A DNA stretch of 64,000 nt from Nostoc carneum NIES-2107 (GTDB lineage Bacteria; Cyanobacteriota; Cyanobacteriia; Cyanobacteriales; Nostocaceae), in contig AP018182.1 in assembly GCA_002368155.1 (NCBI GenBank), forward strand, positions 124,001-188,000. Direction: 5' to 3'. The first letter of the stretch is position 1; each line of letters begins with the position of its first letter. This document shows positions 17,742 to 26,679 of this stretch, in pieces. The notes beneath the pieces are model-generated. The model was not told the origin of the DNA. It made no database searches and was given only the letters and a program-made list of their open reading frames with translations. Position numbers and translations under genes: made by a program.

Positions 17742-17936
17742 ATGAGTTTAGCCAGTTTTACAAATCTTTCTTTCGGTAGATGTATTTTTCCCAAAAATAA
17801 CACCAAAAAATATCTCTTCAATGAAATTGGTTTTAAATGGGTTAATAATAATAGTTTTCTACTGCAAAAATTCTCTTCGGGAGATTGTTTGATAATTAAT
17901 TGTTCATTATTTACAAAAATTAATTATTTTTTTTAA
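17742..17936 (+). CDS. Doubtful small ORF before parB
   Basis: 64 residues, basic and aromatic (SFGRCIFPKNNTKKYLF), with no clear ribosome-binding site. No family recognised. The surrounding segment 17542-18057 otherwise holds only the hairpin at 17637 and a short stem-loop CACTTTC / GAAAGTG (17942-17961). Listed for completeness. Confidence 0.22.
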   Translation: MSLASFTNLSFGRCIFPKNNTKKYLFNEIGFKWVNNNSFLLQKFSSGDCLIINCSLFTKINYFF

Positions 17937-18057
17937 AATATCACTTTCACAGTAGAAAGTGCCATCAGTCCTGCTGCTTGAGTTTTTCTACTTTCTGCTT
18001 AAGCTTTTCAAAATTGAACTTATCTTTTTTAGGCAATTTGTGACCCGGAGTATCAAT

Positions 18058-19242
18058 ATGTCTGAGGTGCATAATCCGGCAATTGTATATATTTCTCCTG
18101 CGGAGTTGGTAGTTCATCCGAAGCTGATAGAAATATATGGTGAATATGAGGATCGTCCCGCTTTAGAAAAAAGTATCTCGGAAAAAGGGATTCTGGAATC
18201 TTTAAAGGTATCTGCACGCACTGGTGTAAATGTTGTCTTGGCAGGTAAGTGCCGCTTGCAGATAGCCCGCCAGTTGGGAATTTCTGCTGTGAAAGTAGAA
18301 TTTGTCGAGTCTAGTTCGCCTGAAGAAGATTTGAAATTAGTGCTGGATTTTAATCTTCATCGAGAAGGCGGAAAGACTCATTACCAAAAATTTCACGAGG
18401 GGCAGTACTGGGAGAGCGTACTTCGTCCCCAAGCGAAAGAAAGACAACGCGAAAGTGCCCGTCGTTTGAATGAAACGAAGTATTCAAATTTGAACACTTC
18501 GATAGATGAAAATAAAACTCAATTAAATAAGGGTAAACCTGTGATTCAGGAGGTTTCAGAGAATCTAAGGATAAGTGTTGGCAGTTATCACAAGGGTAAA
18601 AAAGTATTTGAATATATTTCTCAATTAAGGGAACTGCAAAAATTTAAGGCAGTTGTTGCACTGGAGGCGGAATTTAACCGAAGTATTGATGCAGCGTACA
18701 AGTTTGTTTGCAATCAAGATATCTGTGACCAGGTGATAGACCTGATTGAAACAGACGAGATAGGTAGTATAAGTGATGGTATCGCTTGGATGCGGAATGG
18801 CGATCGCAATCCGTTTCGGCGTTTCCAAGTTGGTCAAGTATATCAATTTAAGGAAAGACTGCGGACAAAGTTGGAAATCGTGGGGCGTGTTATTGGTATA
18901 ACTAATGAATTTGTTGTGTTTGGATTAAGGAATTTAGTAAATATGAACCTAGAAATCGTGAATCTACGCCCGCGACAGATTGATGCAGAGTTGCAAGATG
19001 AACCATCTGCTGAACAGAGAGCAAGAATTCTTCACTTAATGGAAAAGTTTAGTGATGTTTTCCCAGTTCAGGTATCTTTAGCTGAATTGTTAAAACTACC
19101 AAATTTAACTGATAAAGAGGAGGTTTTATTGCGGATGTATGAGTCTGACGTATTTGAAAAAACTTGGGAGGACTATAAGAGCCAAATGCAAGCAATGGAA
19201 ATGTCTACAAATAGAAAAAAGGATAATATTCGTGCTGCATAG
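18058..19242 (+). CDS. ParB-like partition / nuclease-domain protein
   Basis: About 394 residues from ATG 18058; the in-frame extension to 17959 has no protein-like character. The N-terminal domain shows the ParB fold: ISPAELVVHPKL, RPALEKSISEKGILESL (box I-like) and VLAGKCRLQIARQLG, which corresponds to the 'GHRRL.A...LG' box II. A later block (VSENLRISVGSYHKGKKVFEYI) resembles the ParB HTH. The C-terminal third is unfamiliar. It likely binds a centromere-like site. A 26-base palindrome that recurs elsewhere in the window lies inside this gene. It is not adjacent to a parA; two ParA-like genes lie about 6 kb away. Confidence 0.72.
   Translation: MSEVHNPAIVYISPAELVVHPKLIEIYGEYEDRPALEKSISEKGILESLKVSARTGVNVVLAGKCRLQIARQLGISAVKVEFVESSSPEEDLKLVLDFNLHREGGKTHYQKFHEGQYWESVLRPQAKERQRESARRLNETKYSNLNTSIDENKTQLNKGKPVIQEVSENLRISVGSYHKGKKVFEYISQLRELQKFKAVVALEAEFNRSIDAAYKFVCNQDICDQVIDLIETDEIGSISDGIAWMRNGDRNPFRRFQVGQVYQFKERLRTKLEIVGRVIGITNEFVVFGLRNLVNMNLEIVNLRPRQIDAELQDEPSAEQRARILHLMEKFSDVFPVQVSLAELLKLPNLTDKEEVLLRMYESDVFEKTWEDYKSQMQAMEMSTNRKKDNIRAA
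18476..18501. repeat. 26-bp palindrome, copy 1 (inside parB-like gene)
   Basis: CGAAGTATTCAAA followed by its near-perfect reverse complement TTTGAACACTTCG (one mismatch). The same sequence occurs at 38079-38104, and a perfect version at 39862-39887. Here it encodes part of the linker around residues 140-148 of the ParB-like protein. It may be a binding site for that protein. Confidence 0.8.
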
Positions 19243-19799
19243 GTAGCTGTGAGCAGTTAATCTAGCAGAGAATTTATCCCACAATTTAACGTTACCTAAT
19301 AGATTAGCATCTCAATACTGATTGCAGTACGAGTTCATATTTTGGGTGCCGAACTCGTATGGATGTATTTGACTGTTTTTTGTCTTTAAATTCGTTGGTG
19401 GAGTGTAATTTCATCTTCACCCATTGTACTAATCTCTGCCAATTTTTGGTGACACTTTCAGGTGTTACTAGCTTTGGATTCTTATTCCAAAACTATTTTC
19501 TAGATTTAGTAACAACCTTGCTAGAACTGACGTATTTAAATAGCTCTCAAAAAAAAGTTGGGTAGCCGCATTGTTGTTGGTGAAGCGTGGTGGACTAAAT
19601 CTTAGCCTAAGCCTACGTATGTCTAAGCCTAAACAAGTATAACCTCTGTTTGCTTTCAACCATGAGACGATTACCAGTCGCCTCCAACAAGCGGATAACC
19701 AACCGCTTCTTAATAAAACAAAAATTTCAAATTTAGGCTAACACATTTTGACCAACAGCGAGGCTACCTGATGCACTAAAACCATCAGGACAGTCACTC
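19243..19799. other. Intergenic region with inverted and direct repeats upstream of the Rep-like gene
   Basis: Holds a 9-bp inverted repeat TACGAGTTC / GAACTCGTA (19328-19359, spacer 14). Near 19600-19630 there are short direct repeats of (T)TAGCCTAAGCCTA / TCTAAGCCTAAA, with an inverted copy TTAGGCTA near 19735. Repeats placed directly before a primase-like replication gene are what an origin or copy-control region would show. No convincing gene; ORFs here look random. Confidence 0.45.
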
Positions 19800-22016
19800 A
19801 TGTTCCAAGAAGATTTCGGGGCAGATGTTGATAACAGGCCCCAATTAAGTCTTTCACAGCCTGCAAAAAAGAAAATCAAACCCCACCTACCCTCAGAATC
19901 ATTGGGTAAACGCTACGTAGAGCGTTTTTGGCATCCATTTGGGGCGATAGTTGCCCCTTCTTTAGTAGAAGGTGCAAAACCAGCATGGCGCACTATCGAT
20001 TACTATCTGCAACCTTCCCAACTGTGGAAGCTGCACCAAGATAAGTCAAAATTAGTAGGTCTGCGTTTTGACAACACAACCCGTTACGCCACAATCGATT
20101 TAGATTGTTTTGGCGACTACCATAACATTGAATCCATAAATCGCATCAAAGCGGCACTAGAGGAAATCGGCATAGTCGATATCGTCATTCTCCAGTCCAG
20201 CTTTAGTGGTGGTTATCACTTGATTTTAAACTTTGCATCTCCCCTGCCTACCTTTGCCGTAGCTTGCGCCTTAGAAATTACTTTGAGAAATGCAGGCTTT
20301 ATCCTGCGTCAAGGACATCTAGAAATCTTCCCCAACACTAAACCATATAGTGCCAAACAAATAACCAACTACAAAGCCATCCGTTGTCCCATGCAACCGG
20401 GTAGCGGGTCATTTTTACTTGATGATGATTTACAAGCAATTAGCGACTCAGTTTTTATCTTCCTTGACTATTGCGATCGCGCAGCAAGTCGGCAAGATTT
20501 AACCAAATTAAAACGGGTAGCGAACAAAGCCAAAAAACAAATTGCACAGGAGAGATATCGTAAGCAAGAGTCTGCTGATGCTGCACAGTGGCGTGCCAAC
20601 TGGGAAGAAACAATAGCGATCGGTTGGACGGGACAAGGACAAACAAACACCCTCCTACAAATCTTTGCAGGCTACGGAATCGTCTTTCTAGACTTAAGAA
20701 GCGATAAATTAGTCGAATTTTGCCTCTCCACTGCAATTAACGCCCCTGGCTATAAGCAATATTGCCGACACCAACATGAAATCGAAGCTAGAGTACGGCA
20801 TTGGGTAGAATGCACGATTCGTAACAAATGGTACAGTGCCTACGTTAGTTATCCCGAACGGCTGTTGGGTACATTCGTCAACACATTTGCAGAAGCCATA
20901 GCAGGTGTTAGCAGGATTGATCAACCCAAAGATAACGTAATTTCATTTGACCGCCGCCACCAGCAGAACTGGGAACGTAGCCAACAAGCCCAAAGACGCA
21001 TCCAGATAGTAGTAACAGCAATAGAGTGGGGTAGTGGGTTACCAGCAGGGGCTACTGAACGGGCAAAAGCTATACGTGCTGAGTATAAACGCCGCTTTAA
21101 CAAAACTATTTCCCAAGAGACTCTACAAAAGCACTTACATTTGTGGCATCCCACACGCTACATTTTAGATCCTTGGGCAGAAAATAGCTCAAACCCTTAT
21201 CAATCAAGAGAGAACGGGCAATTTTACGAATTTCAAAGCTTATTTGTAAAACAAAAGACTCAAAATCCTTGTGGAGTAAAGAGTTACGCTCATTCTTTCT
21301 ATATGAAGGTTTTTTGTAACCTTTTACCTCCTGCTGCCGATGCCCCTACAGGGCATCAGGCAGCTTCTAGTCTTCACGACGTTGCTAATTCTCAAGGGCA
21401 ACCATTTGTTTCACAGCGAAGAGCTGAATCTAGTGAATTTATTGATATTAATTTTGAGCAGTTGAGTTTATTACAGTCAGAAGATTTGTCTTTAAATTCA
21501 GCTGTTAATAATTCTAATAATTCATTAGCTTCTTCAAATATTATACAATTACCTGAAAATGTTAGTGAAAGTAATTCAGATAAGGATTTTAAATACTTTT
21601 CTAACTCCAGCACAGATGAAAATTGTAATAATAAAAACTTATTAATTAATTCTGTTAGTATTCCACCTACTACTTTACCGCCTGATACCTCACAAAAAGC
21701 TGAAGTTAGCAACCAAAATATATTTTCAAGCGACTCAACTGAAACTCTTACTTTGTCAGAACTAAAAAAACTGACTAAGTTGCGACTCCAGTCCACATCT
21801 CACGCTAAGCGTGTAGTTAGAGAGTATTGCTTGATTGCACGACGCTTAATTGGCGGCAAGGAGCGCGATCGCTTAGAGCAACGTGCCAAAATGCAATTCT
21901 ACCTCGATTCGGGTAACGAAACTCTAATTGCAGAAGCTAAGGAGTGGGCGACTGCCAATCCTGGATGTTTACCATTTTCCTTGGAGTTAGAGAGCGAAAA
22001 ATTTTGGGAAAGATGA
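19800..22016 (+). CDS. Archaeo-eukaryotic-primase-like putative plasmid replication protein
   Basis: 738 residues, ATG 19800. Residues 90-180 carry the AEP primase pattern: IDLD with Asp100 and Asp102, SGGYHL with His140, and LEIFPN with Glu175. This three-motif order (DxD, sxH, hE) is the hallmark of the catalytic core. Residues 200-450 are a helical region. Residues 480-620 are low-complexity, Ser/Asn-rich, and include a translated GC palindrome at 21333-21364. The C-terminus (about 625-738) is a basic helical segment. As the only replication-type gene in a window full of partition genes it is the best candidate initiator. No helicase Walker motif seen, so the helicase is supplied by another protein or by the host. 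Confidence 0.65.
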   Translation: MFQEDFGADVDNRPQLSLSQPAKKKIKPHLPSESLGKRYVERFWHPFGAIVAPSLVEGAKPAWRTIDYYLQPSQLWKLHQDKSKLVGLRFDNTTRYATIDLDCFGDYHNIESINRIKAALEEIGIVDIVILQSSFSGGYHLILNFASPLPTFAVACALEITLRNAGFILRQGHLEIFPNTKPYSAKQITNYKAIRCPMQPGSGSFLLDDDLQAISDSVFIFLDYCDRAASRQDLTKLKRVANKAKKQIAQERYRKQESADAAQWRANWEETIAIGWTGQGQTNTLLQIFAGYGIVFLDLRSDKLVEFCLSTAINAPGYKQYCRHQHEIEARVRHWVECTIRNKWYSAYVSYPERLLGTFVNTFAEAIAGVSRIDQPKDNVISFDRRHQQNWERSQQAQRRIQIVVTAIEWGSGLPAGATERAKAIRAEYKRRFNKTISQETLQKHLHLWHPTRYILDPWAENSSNPYQSRENGQFYEFQSLFVKQKTQNPCGVKSYAHSFYMKVFCNLLPPAADAPTGHQAASSLHDVANSQGQPFVSQRRAESSEFIDINFEQLSLLQSEDLSLNSAVNNSNNSLASSNIIQLPENVSESNSDKDFKYFSNSSTDENCNNKNLLINSVSIPPTTLPPDTSQKAEVSNQNIFSSDSTETLTLSELKKLTKLRLQSTSHAKRVVREYCLIARRLIGGKERDRLEQRAKMQFYLDSGNETLIAEAKEWATANPGCLPFSLELESEKFWER
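21333..21364. repeat. GC-rich palindrome inside the Rep-like gene
   Basis: GCTGCC and GATGCCC pair with GGGCATC and GGCAGC around a CTACA loop with one bulged A: a 13-bp stem. It lies in the low-complexity linker (PPAADAPTGHQAAS), so it is translated without harm. It looks like a dispersed palindromic repeat that landed in frame. Confidence 0.65.
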
Positions 22017-22236
22017 GGGACATCAAGCGGGAAGATGTTTGTTATTTTAGATTTTAACTGCACAAAAAGAGGTGATTCAGCTTTACAGAAGTTATTATAC
22101 TTGTGAGTAAAATTTGGTACAAAAATATAGAAGGAGATATGAAAGATATCTTAATGGAAAAACTGTTTAATCAAGCAGTTGAACTAATCTTCCAAACCAA
22201 CAATTTAACTAAATATTCAGCACTCATACCAATTCT

Positions 22237-22788
22237 TTATGAAGCTGCGCCAAATAAAGCCTCAAGAATAAAGTCGTAGGAAGTGAGAGAGGCAATCATC
22301 GAAGGTGTAATTTCTTTAAGAACATCAGTTAACTTGTGCTGTAGTTGTGTGAGTGTTTTACAATTTTCCCATTGCAGTTTAGATTTGAGAAATTCCCAAA
22401 ACCGCTCAATGGGGTTGAGTTCAGGAGAGTGAGGAGGTTGAAAAATCGGGATGATGTTATCTGGAATATCGAGAGATTTGGCTTTGTGGAAAGATCCTTG
22501 GTCGAACTGGATAACTGCGATATCATCACCAAGGTCAGCAGACAGTAACTCCAAAAAGTGTTGAAAACAATCACCATTCAGGTAGGGGAATTCATAGAAA
22601 AAGCTGTATCCATTTAAGGGTTCTACGACTCCGTATAAGTAAAAATTTTCGCGTTGCCATTGGCTCAAACCCACAGGTTTAACTCCTCTAGCTGTAATTA
22701 AACGTCCTGAAATTGTTTTTAATCCTAAACGTGTTTCATCCTGACACAAGTACCTCAATCGTTTCCCCGATCCAAATTCCTCCTGCAA
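22237..22788 (-). CDS. IS630 transposase, catalytic DDE frame (OrfB)
   Basis: 183 residues as an independent ORF, but the frame continues upstream to the slippery run near 22815. It is most likely translated only as the OrfA-OrfB fusion by -1 frameshifting. DDE triad visible: LCQDETRLGL, VIQFDQGSFHK and SPELNPIERFWE. The stop lies just inside the left terminal repeat. Confidence 0.85.
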   Translation of the reverse strand: MQEEFGSGKRLRYLCQDETRLGLKTISGRLITARGVKPVGLSQWQRENFYLYGVVEPLNGYSFFYEFPYLNGDCFQHFLELLSADLGDDIAVIQFDQGSFHKAKSLDIPDNIIPIFQPPHSPELNPIERFWEFLKSKLQWENCKTLTQLQHKLTDVLKEITPSMIASLTSYDFILEALFGAAS

Positions 22789-22799
22789 GAATTTGAATG

Positions 22800-23318
22800 C
22801 TAGAGGCAGTTTTTTTTAAAGTGAGATAGACTTTCTGAATGTTGTTTGGTGCTTTGAGGACGAGGCACTTTTAATTTCGCACCCAAACGACTGCGAACCA
22901 CTTCATAGACTGTTTTATAGGCAAGTGAAAGCCCTAATTCGCTTTGAAGCCATTGTTGAATTTGACCATAGCTAGTAAATCCAGATGGTTCCTGCAACCG
23001 CCTTTCCAAGCGTTCTAAGTCTGAACCACTAATACTCGCGGCTTTGCCGGGTGCATGTTTGACTTCCAGCAAGCCCCTTTTGCCTTCATCCTTATACTTT
23101 CTCACCCAACGAGTTATGGTTGCTTCATCACGCCCTAAACGTTCTGCCAACGATCGCCTACTGCTGACTTGACCACTCTTGAGCCAATAAAGCATTTGTA
23201 ATCTTTCTTTGCTGCTTGCTGTTGTAGCATGTTTGAGAGCTTTTTCTAATTCTTTTTGGCTTTCTGATATCTCGACTTGGAATGGACGACTCATCACAAA
23301 ATTACTCAATGCACTCAT
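22800..23318 (-). CDS. IS630 transposase, N-terminal frame (OrfA)
   Basis: 172 residues from ATG 23318; a start at 23294 (MSRPFQVEIS) is equally good. It contains two helix-turn-helix units (SRRSLAERLGRDEATITRWV and SYGQIQQWLQSELGLSLAYK) that bind the IS ends. The frame ends just after a slippery A8 run (TTTAAAAAAAAC on the coding strand, which includes the heptamer A-AAA-AAC). A -1 shift there enters OrfB without a stop, giving a full transposase of about 350 residues. Confidence 0.85.
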   Translation of the reverse strand: MSALSNFVMSRPFQVEISESQKELEKALKHATTASSKERLQMLYWLKSGQVSSRRSLAERLGRDEATITRWVRKYKDEGKRGLLEVKHAPGKAASISGSDLERLERRLQEPSGFTSYGQIQQWLQSELGLSLAYKTVYEVVRSRLGAKLKVPRPQSTKQHSESLSHFKKNCL

Positions 23319-23628
23319 TTATCAGTTTGACGCAGTTTGGCGCATCTTCATACAGAATTGGTATCAAACAAAGAGAGGATGAATTTAAATCACTGTTTAA
23401 TATTGAATTAGCAGAATACGTGGACTCGAAAAGAGGATTTAATTTTTCTCTATTTATTCGTAACTTTTTAAGTGAAGATTGCTTGCCGTACAGGGACGCT
23501 ATTCAACAAAAATATGGAGAGCGGGCAGCAGATTTGATTGGGGAATTAATTTGTATTTGAAAGCAAAAAAAGTTAGCTGGTAGTTAGAATTTATGACTAT
23601 ACGGTCAGCGTTCCTTGCAGCTTTAACA

Positions 23629-24570
23629 CTATGTATCTGTATTTTCTTGACTTAATTGTTGCTCAAACTCAGATATTGAACCTGTAGTTACTGCTTTTTC
23701 TAACAATTGATTCAATAACTCAATATCATATAATTTATTTAATTTTTCTACTAATTCAGTAGAAACATCTTTAAATCGAATTGTTAGGATTTGAGCAATA
23801 TATCTCTGGGTAGCTTCTGCTATACCTATGCGTTCTACGCTTGTTATGTATGTCATTTGCTGTTCAGCCTCAAAACGCTCCAATTCTGCTTTGAAATTTA
23901 AGTCTAACTCCGGTGGTAGAGTCATTAATCTATCTAGCAACCGGAAGATTTGCTGGATTTTATCTCTACTATAGCCTAACTCATACATTCGTTTAATTAA
24001 GCTCAACTTCCACTGCAAACGACCAGTTAAATCTTGAGTTGTCGCTTGTGTTCGCAGGTGCGCCATCACCAGAACGGCAAAAGGACTATCACTTTGTTCT
24101 AATTCTGACCAACGAGATTCATAGTCCAGTAGCTTGACAATGGGAAACTGAAGACTCAATCGACATCCCCAACGACCATAACTATATTCTTGTGGTCGCC
24201 AATTGGCTTGATTATCCCCCAGAATTGCCAAGCTAACAACTTCTTGGTTATAACGGTCAAAGATTCTGTAGTGATATGAAAACATCCGTTTAGGGAAGTT
24301 GGTATCTACTTGGCTTTGGATTTCCAGGTGAATAAGCAACCAAGTTTCCTTTCCATCTTTTAGCCAAACTTTGATTAGCTTATCAACAAATTGTTTACCA
24401 ATTTCAGATTCTCTTATCAATTGTTGCAATTCTTGATCGAGAAAATCATAGCCTCGTTGCCAATCAATTTCTGCTTGAATCTCTGGAAAGAAAAATGCAA
24501 GAAACGCTTCAAAATATTGTTCTACACCTTCCTTCCAAGCACCATCATAATCAGCTCGTACTTCACTCAT
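23629..24570 (-). CDS. Rpn-family recombination-promoting nuclease (PD-(D/E)XK) with DUF4351-like tail
   Basis: 313 residues, ATG 24570. The N-terminal nuclease pattern is Asp in FVDKLIKVW, then ETWLLIHLEIQSQ, the D...hhEhQ motif of the Rpn/PDDEXK_4-like proteins. The C-terminal 55 residues (AQILTIRFKDVSTELVEKLN, then LLNQLLEKAVTTGSISEFEQ) match the DUF4351 helical tail common in cyanobacteria. These proteins cut DNA and promote recA-independent recombination; many cyanobacteria carry dozens. It is a stand-alone gene between the split gene and the ParA pair. Confidence 0.85.
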   Translation of the reverse strand: MSEVRADYDGAWKEGVEQYFEAFLAFFFPEIQAEIDWQRGYDFLDQELQQLIRESEIGKQFVDKLIKVWLKDGKETWLLIHLEIQSQVDTNFPKRMFSYHYRIFDRYNQEVVSLAILGDNQANWRPQEYSYGRWGCRLSLQFPIVKLLDYESRWSELEQSDSPFAVLVMAHLRTQATTQDLTGRLQWKLSLIKRMYELGYSRDKIQQIFRLLDRLMTLPPELDLNFKAELERFEAEQQMTYITSVERIGIAEATQRYIAQILTIRFKDVSTELVEKLNKLYDIELLNQLLEKAVTTGSISEFEQQLSQENTDT

Positions 24571-24886
24571 AGATTATTTCCGATCAAAATATCATAATGC
24601 CTTTTTTGAAAGTCAAGTTACTTTAAACGACATAAAATTTATGACTAATTTACATATCAACAAATGTTGGTTTAATGTGGAATTTTGTTGCTTGGCTTTT
24701 TGAACGAAAGGTTACATACTCAAAGTAGTTTATTCAAAATAAATTAGGAAAACTTTGTTGAGCAATATAGTTGCTAATTTCTTTATTTCATTAATTTAAT
24801 CTATTGATTTTGTGTTTACAAATTTAAAATTTTAGATTGACATTAATCTAATACAACAAAGTTTATTTACTTTGCAAAAAAATATT
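24571..24886. other. AT-rich intergenic region before the ParA pair
   Basis: Spacer of 316 bases, very AT-rich, presumed to carry the divergent promoters of the Rpn gene and the ParA-like genes. No hairpin or ORF worth naming seen. Confidence 0.4.
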
Positions 24887-25795
24887 ATGCCTCAAAAAAA
24901 TAAAGAACAACCAGCCATGTCAAATAATACTTCCTCCAATACTAATAGTAAGCCTCAAAAGCGGCTGATAATTATAACAGGTGATAAAGGTGGCGTAGGT
25001 AAAAGTACCTTTGCAAGAGCAATATTTCAACTTTACATTAATAAAAATTTACCCTGTATTGCTTATGAAGCTGACTTAAGGAATCCTCAGATAGAAAGAT
25101 ATTTTCAAAAAGATTACCGTCCTATAATACGTTATATTGATATTTTTCATAGAGGTGGTGCTGACGATTTATTAATTAATCTAGATGAGAGTGATTGTCC
25201 TATCACATTATTAGACTTACCTGCACAATCTGGAGGTTTCTTTGAAAGTTATGTCAAAGAGTTTGCATTTTTTGAAGTTCTGAAAACTGAAATTAATTGT
25301 CGAGTGACAATGGTTTCAGTGATTAGTAGAGTTCTTGATTCTATAAATGTTTTAGAAAAACTCCGTGAACTTTGTAAAGACCAAGTAGATTATATTGTTG
25401 TCAAAAATCTCTTTCATGGTGAAGAAGAAAAGTTTGAGCGATATAATGACTCTTCCCTACGTCAGAATATGCTTGCAGAAGGTCTAATAGAACTTGTAAT
25501 GCCAGATTTATTCTACAAGTCTTATGACTTTATTGACCGCCATGCTTTAACCTTTAATGAAGGTCAGACTCATAGAGAGACAAATATTGTAATTAAGTCA
25601 AGAATTAAATCTTGGCTTGCTGAGTTTGAAACGCAAATTAAGCCAGCATTTAATTTATTGGGTTTTGATATACAACCAGATGACTGTTACTACCCAGCAG
25701 TTGTGGAAAAATCTAAAGAGCTTAGAGAAAACGAAGAAAAAGAAAAAGCTAAAAACCAAGATGCAAATTTACCATCTGAAGATATAGCTGCTTAA
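24887..25795 (+). CDS. ParA-like deviant Walker ATPase
   Basis: About 302 residues from ATG 24887; an in-frame TTG at 24872 and ATG at 24917 are alternatives. Deviant Walker A KGGVGKST at residues 34-41, as in ParA/MinD/Soj. A switch-like strand ITLLDLPAQSGG follows, where D-L-P-A replaces the usual DxPP. The C-terminal 40 residues are charged. Probably the partition ATPase, or a related P-loop ATPase, of this replicon. Followed 22 bases later by a second, related ATPase. Confidence 0.75.
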   Translation: MPQKNKEQPAMSNNTSSNTNSKPQKRLIIITGDKGGVGKSTFARAIFQLYINKNLPCIAYEADLRNPQIERYFQKDYRPIIRYIDIFHRGGADDLLINLDESDCPITLLDLPAQSGGFFESYVKEFAFFEVLKTEINCRVTMVSVISRVLDSINVLEKLRELCKDQVDYIVVKNLFHGEEEKFERYNDSSLRQNMLAEGLIELVMPDLFYKSYDFIDRHALTFNEGQTHRETNIVIKSRIKSWLAEFETQIKPAFNLLGFDIQPDDCYYPAVVEKSKELRENEEKEKAKNQDANLPSEDIAA

Positions 25796-25817
25796 TTGAA
25801 TAGGTTGCTTGGTTTTT

Positions 25818-26624
25818 ATGTTTGGAAAGCGTTTTGTAATTACATCGGGTGATGCTCGTGTGGGTAAGTCCACAGTTTCTAGGCTCTTGCTGGAATTGTA
25901 CTTGAAAAGTAAATGCAATGCGCGTGTTTTCTACCACGGTTATCGTAACAAGCTATCGATGTATAAAACAAAAGGTTTTGAAATAAACCATTTGGGATTG
26001 TCTAGGGGCGATTCGGATAGATTATTACTTGACTTAGAAATGTTTCCAAATATTGATGTAGTTTTGACAGATATGCCAGGTCAAAACCATCAAGAGTTCA
26101 AGTTTTTTGATAAAGATGTTTCACTGATAGGGAATCTTAACCATCTCGGATATCGTGTTACTTTCTTGCACCCGATATCACACCGTAAAGACTGTGTTGA
26201 AGATTATCTTGAGGATTTATACAACCATTTTGGTAGTCAAGTTGACTATGTTGTTATCAAAAATTATTACTTTGGCAAGCAATTTCGATGCTATGAAGGT
26301 AGTAGATTCCAAGCTGATATTAAAAAATTAAATGGCTTGGAGCTAGTTTTGGGGGGTTTGTATAACGACTTTTACCAGTTGCTTGAGGATACTGGTTTAC
26401 CCTATGCTCAACTTATTGAAACTGACTCCCCTCTTAATACTATTCAGCGTTCGATAGTATTTAACTGGATGGAGAATTTTAATAATTCTATTGTTTCTAA
26501 TGAGATTGCTTCTAATTATTTAGGGCTAAGTAAGAACTGTACAGAACAAGCTTCTGTAGGTACAAATCAACAACATCCTTCCAATTTTGATGTAAATGAA
26601 GATATTGAATCTGAAGAATGGTAA
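25818..26624 (+). CDS. Second, divergent ParA-like P-loop protein
   Basis: 268 residues from ATG 25818. Walker A DARVGKST (residues 12-19) keeps the second lysine, but the first 'signature' lysine of ParA (K in KGG) is replaced by alanine or arginine. A Walker B-like strand VVLTDMPGQNHQEF follows. Both this and the preceding protein share a later strand (VDYVVIKNYYFG versus VDYIVVKNLFHG), so they are tandem paralogues. The divergent one may act as a regulatory partner. The tail is Asn/Glu-rich. Confidence 0.62.
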   Translation: MFGKRFVITSGDARVGKSTVSRLLLELYLKSKCNARVFYHGYRNKLSMYKTKGFEINHLGLSRGDSDRLLLDLEMFPNIDVVLTDMPGQNHQEFKFFDKDVSLIGNLNHLGYRVTFLHPISHRKDCVEDYLEDLYNHFGSQVDYVVIKNYYFGKQFRCYEGSRFQADIKKLNGLELVLGGLYNDFYQLLEDTGLPYAQLIETDSPLNTIQRSIVFNWMENFNNSIVSNEIASNYLGLSKNCTEQASVGTNQQHPSNFDVNEDIESEEW

Positions 26625-26679
26625 GTATGAGCATTACCAAATTGACAGTGAGGTTTTAAATTAACTGTTTAAACAACCT

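Larger units (their letters stand above)
22228..23362 (-). mobile_element. IS630-family insertion sequence (about 1135 bp)
   Basis: Terminal inverted repeats of about 28 bases with two mismatches: left ACCAATTCTTTATGAAGCTG and onward, right end the complement of ACCAATTCTGTATGAAGATG and onward. The ends are bounded by ATA/TAT, so either a TA or an AT duplication can be read; AT restores the interrupted frame. One transposase is encoded in two overlapping frames on the minus strand. The element looks complete and possibly active. Confidence 0.85.
22139..23560 (+). pseudogene. Small gene split by an IS630 insertion
   Basis: The 5' part begins at ATG 22139 after AAGGAGAT and runs in frame to 22227 (MKDILMEKLFNQAVELIFQ, then TNNLTKYSALI). 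The 3' part runs from 23363 to the stop at 23560 (KQREDEFKSLFNIELAEYVD, then GFNFSLFIRNF and ending GELICI). Removing 22228-23362 and one copy of an AT duplication joins the two parts in frame, giving a protein of about 95 residues. No family recognised; it is short, charged and helical, like a plasmid regulatory or antitoxin protein, but that is a guess. It lies directly downstream of the Rep-like gene. Confidence 0.65.

Noticed and set aside
18476-18501. Palindrome as a classical chromosomal parS
   Set aside because: The sequence is AT-rich and does not match the conserved TGTTTCACGTGAAACA type; only a plasmid-specific site is possible.
19359-19565. 68-residue ORF upstream of the Rep-like gene
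   Set aside because: No ribosome-binding site, odd composition, and it lies across the repeats of a likely control region.
23282-23362. Start of the 92-residue ORF at 23282
   Set aside because: Its first 27 codons lie inside the IS end; the real gene begins at 22139 on the other side of the element.
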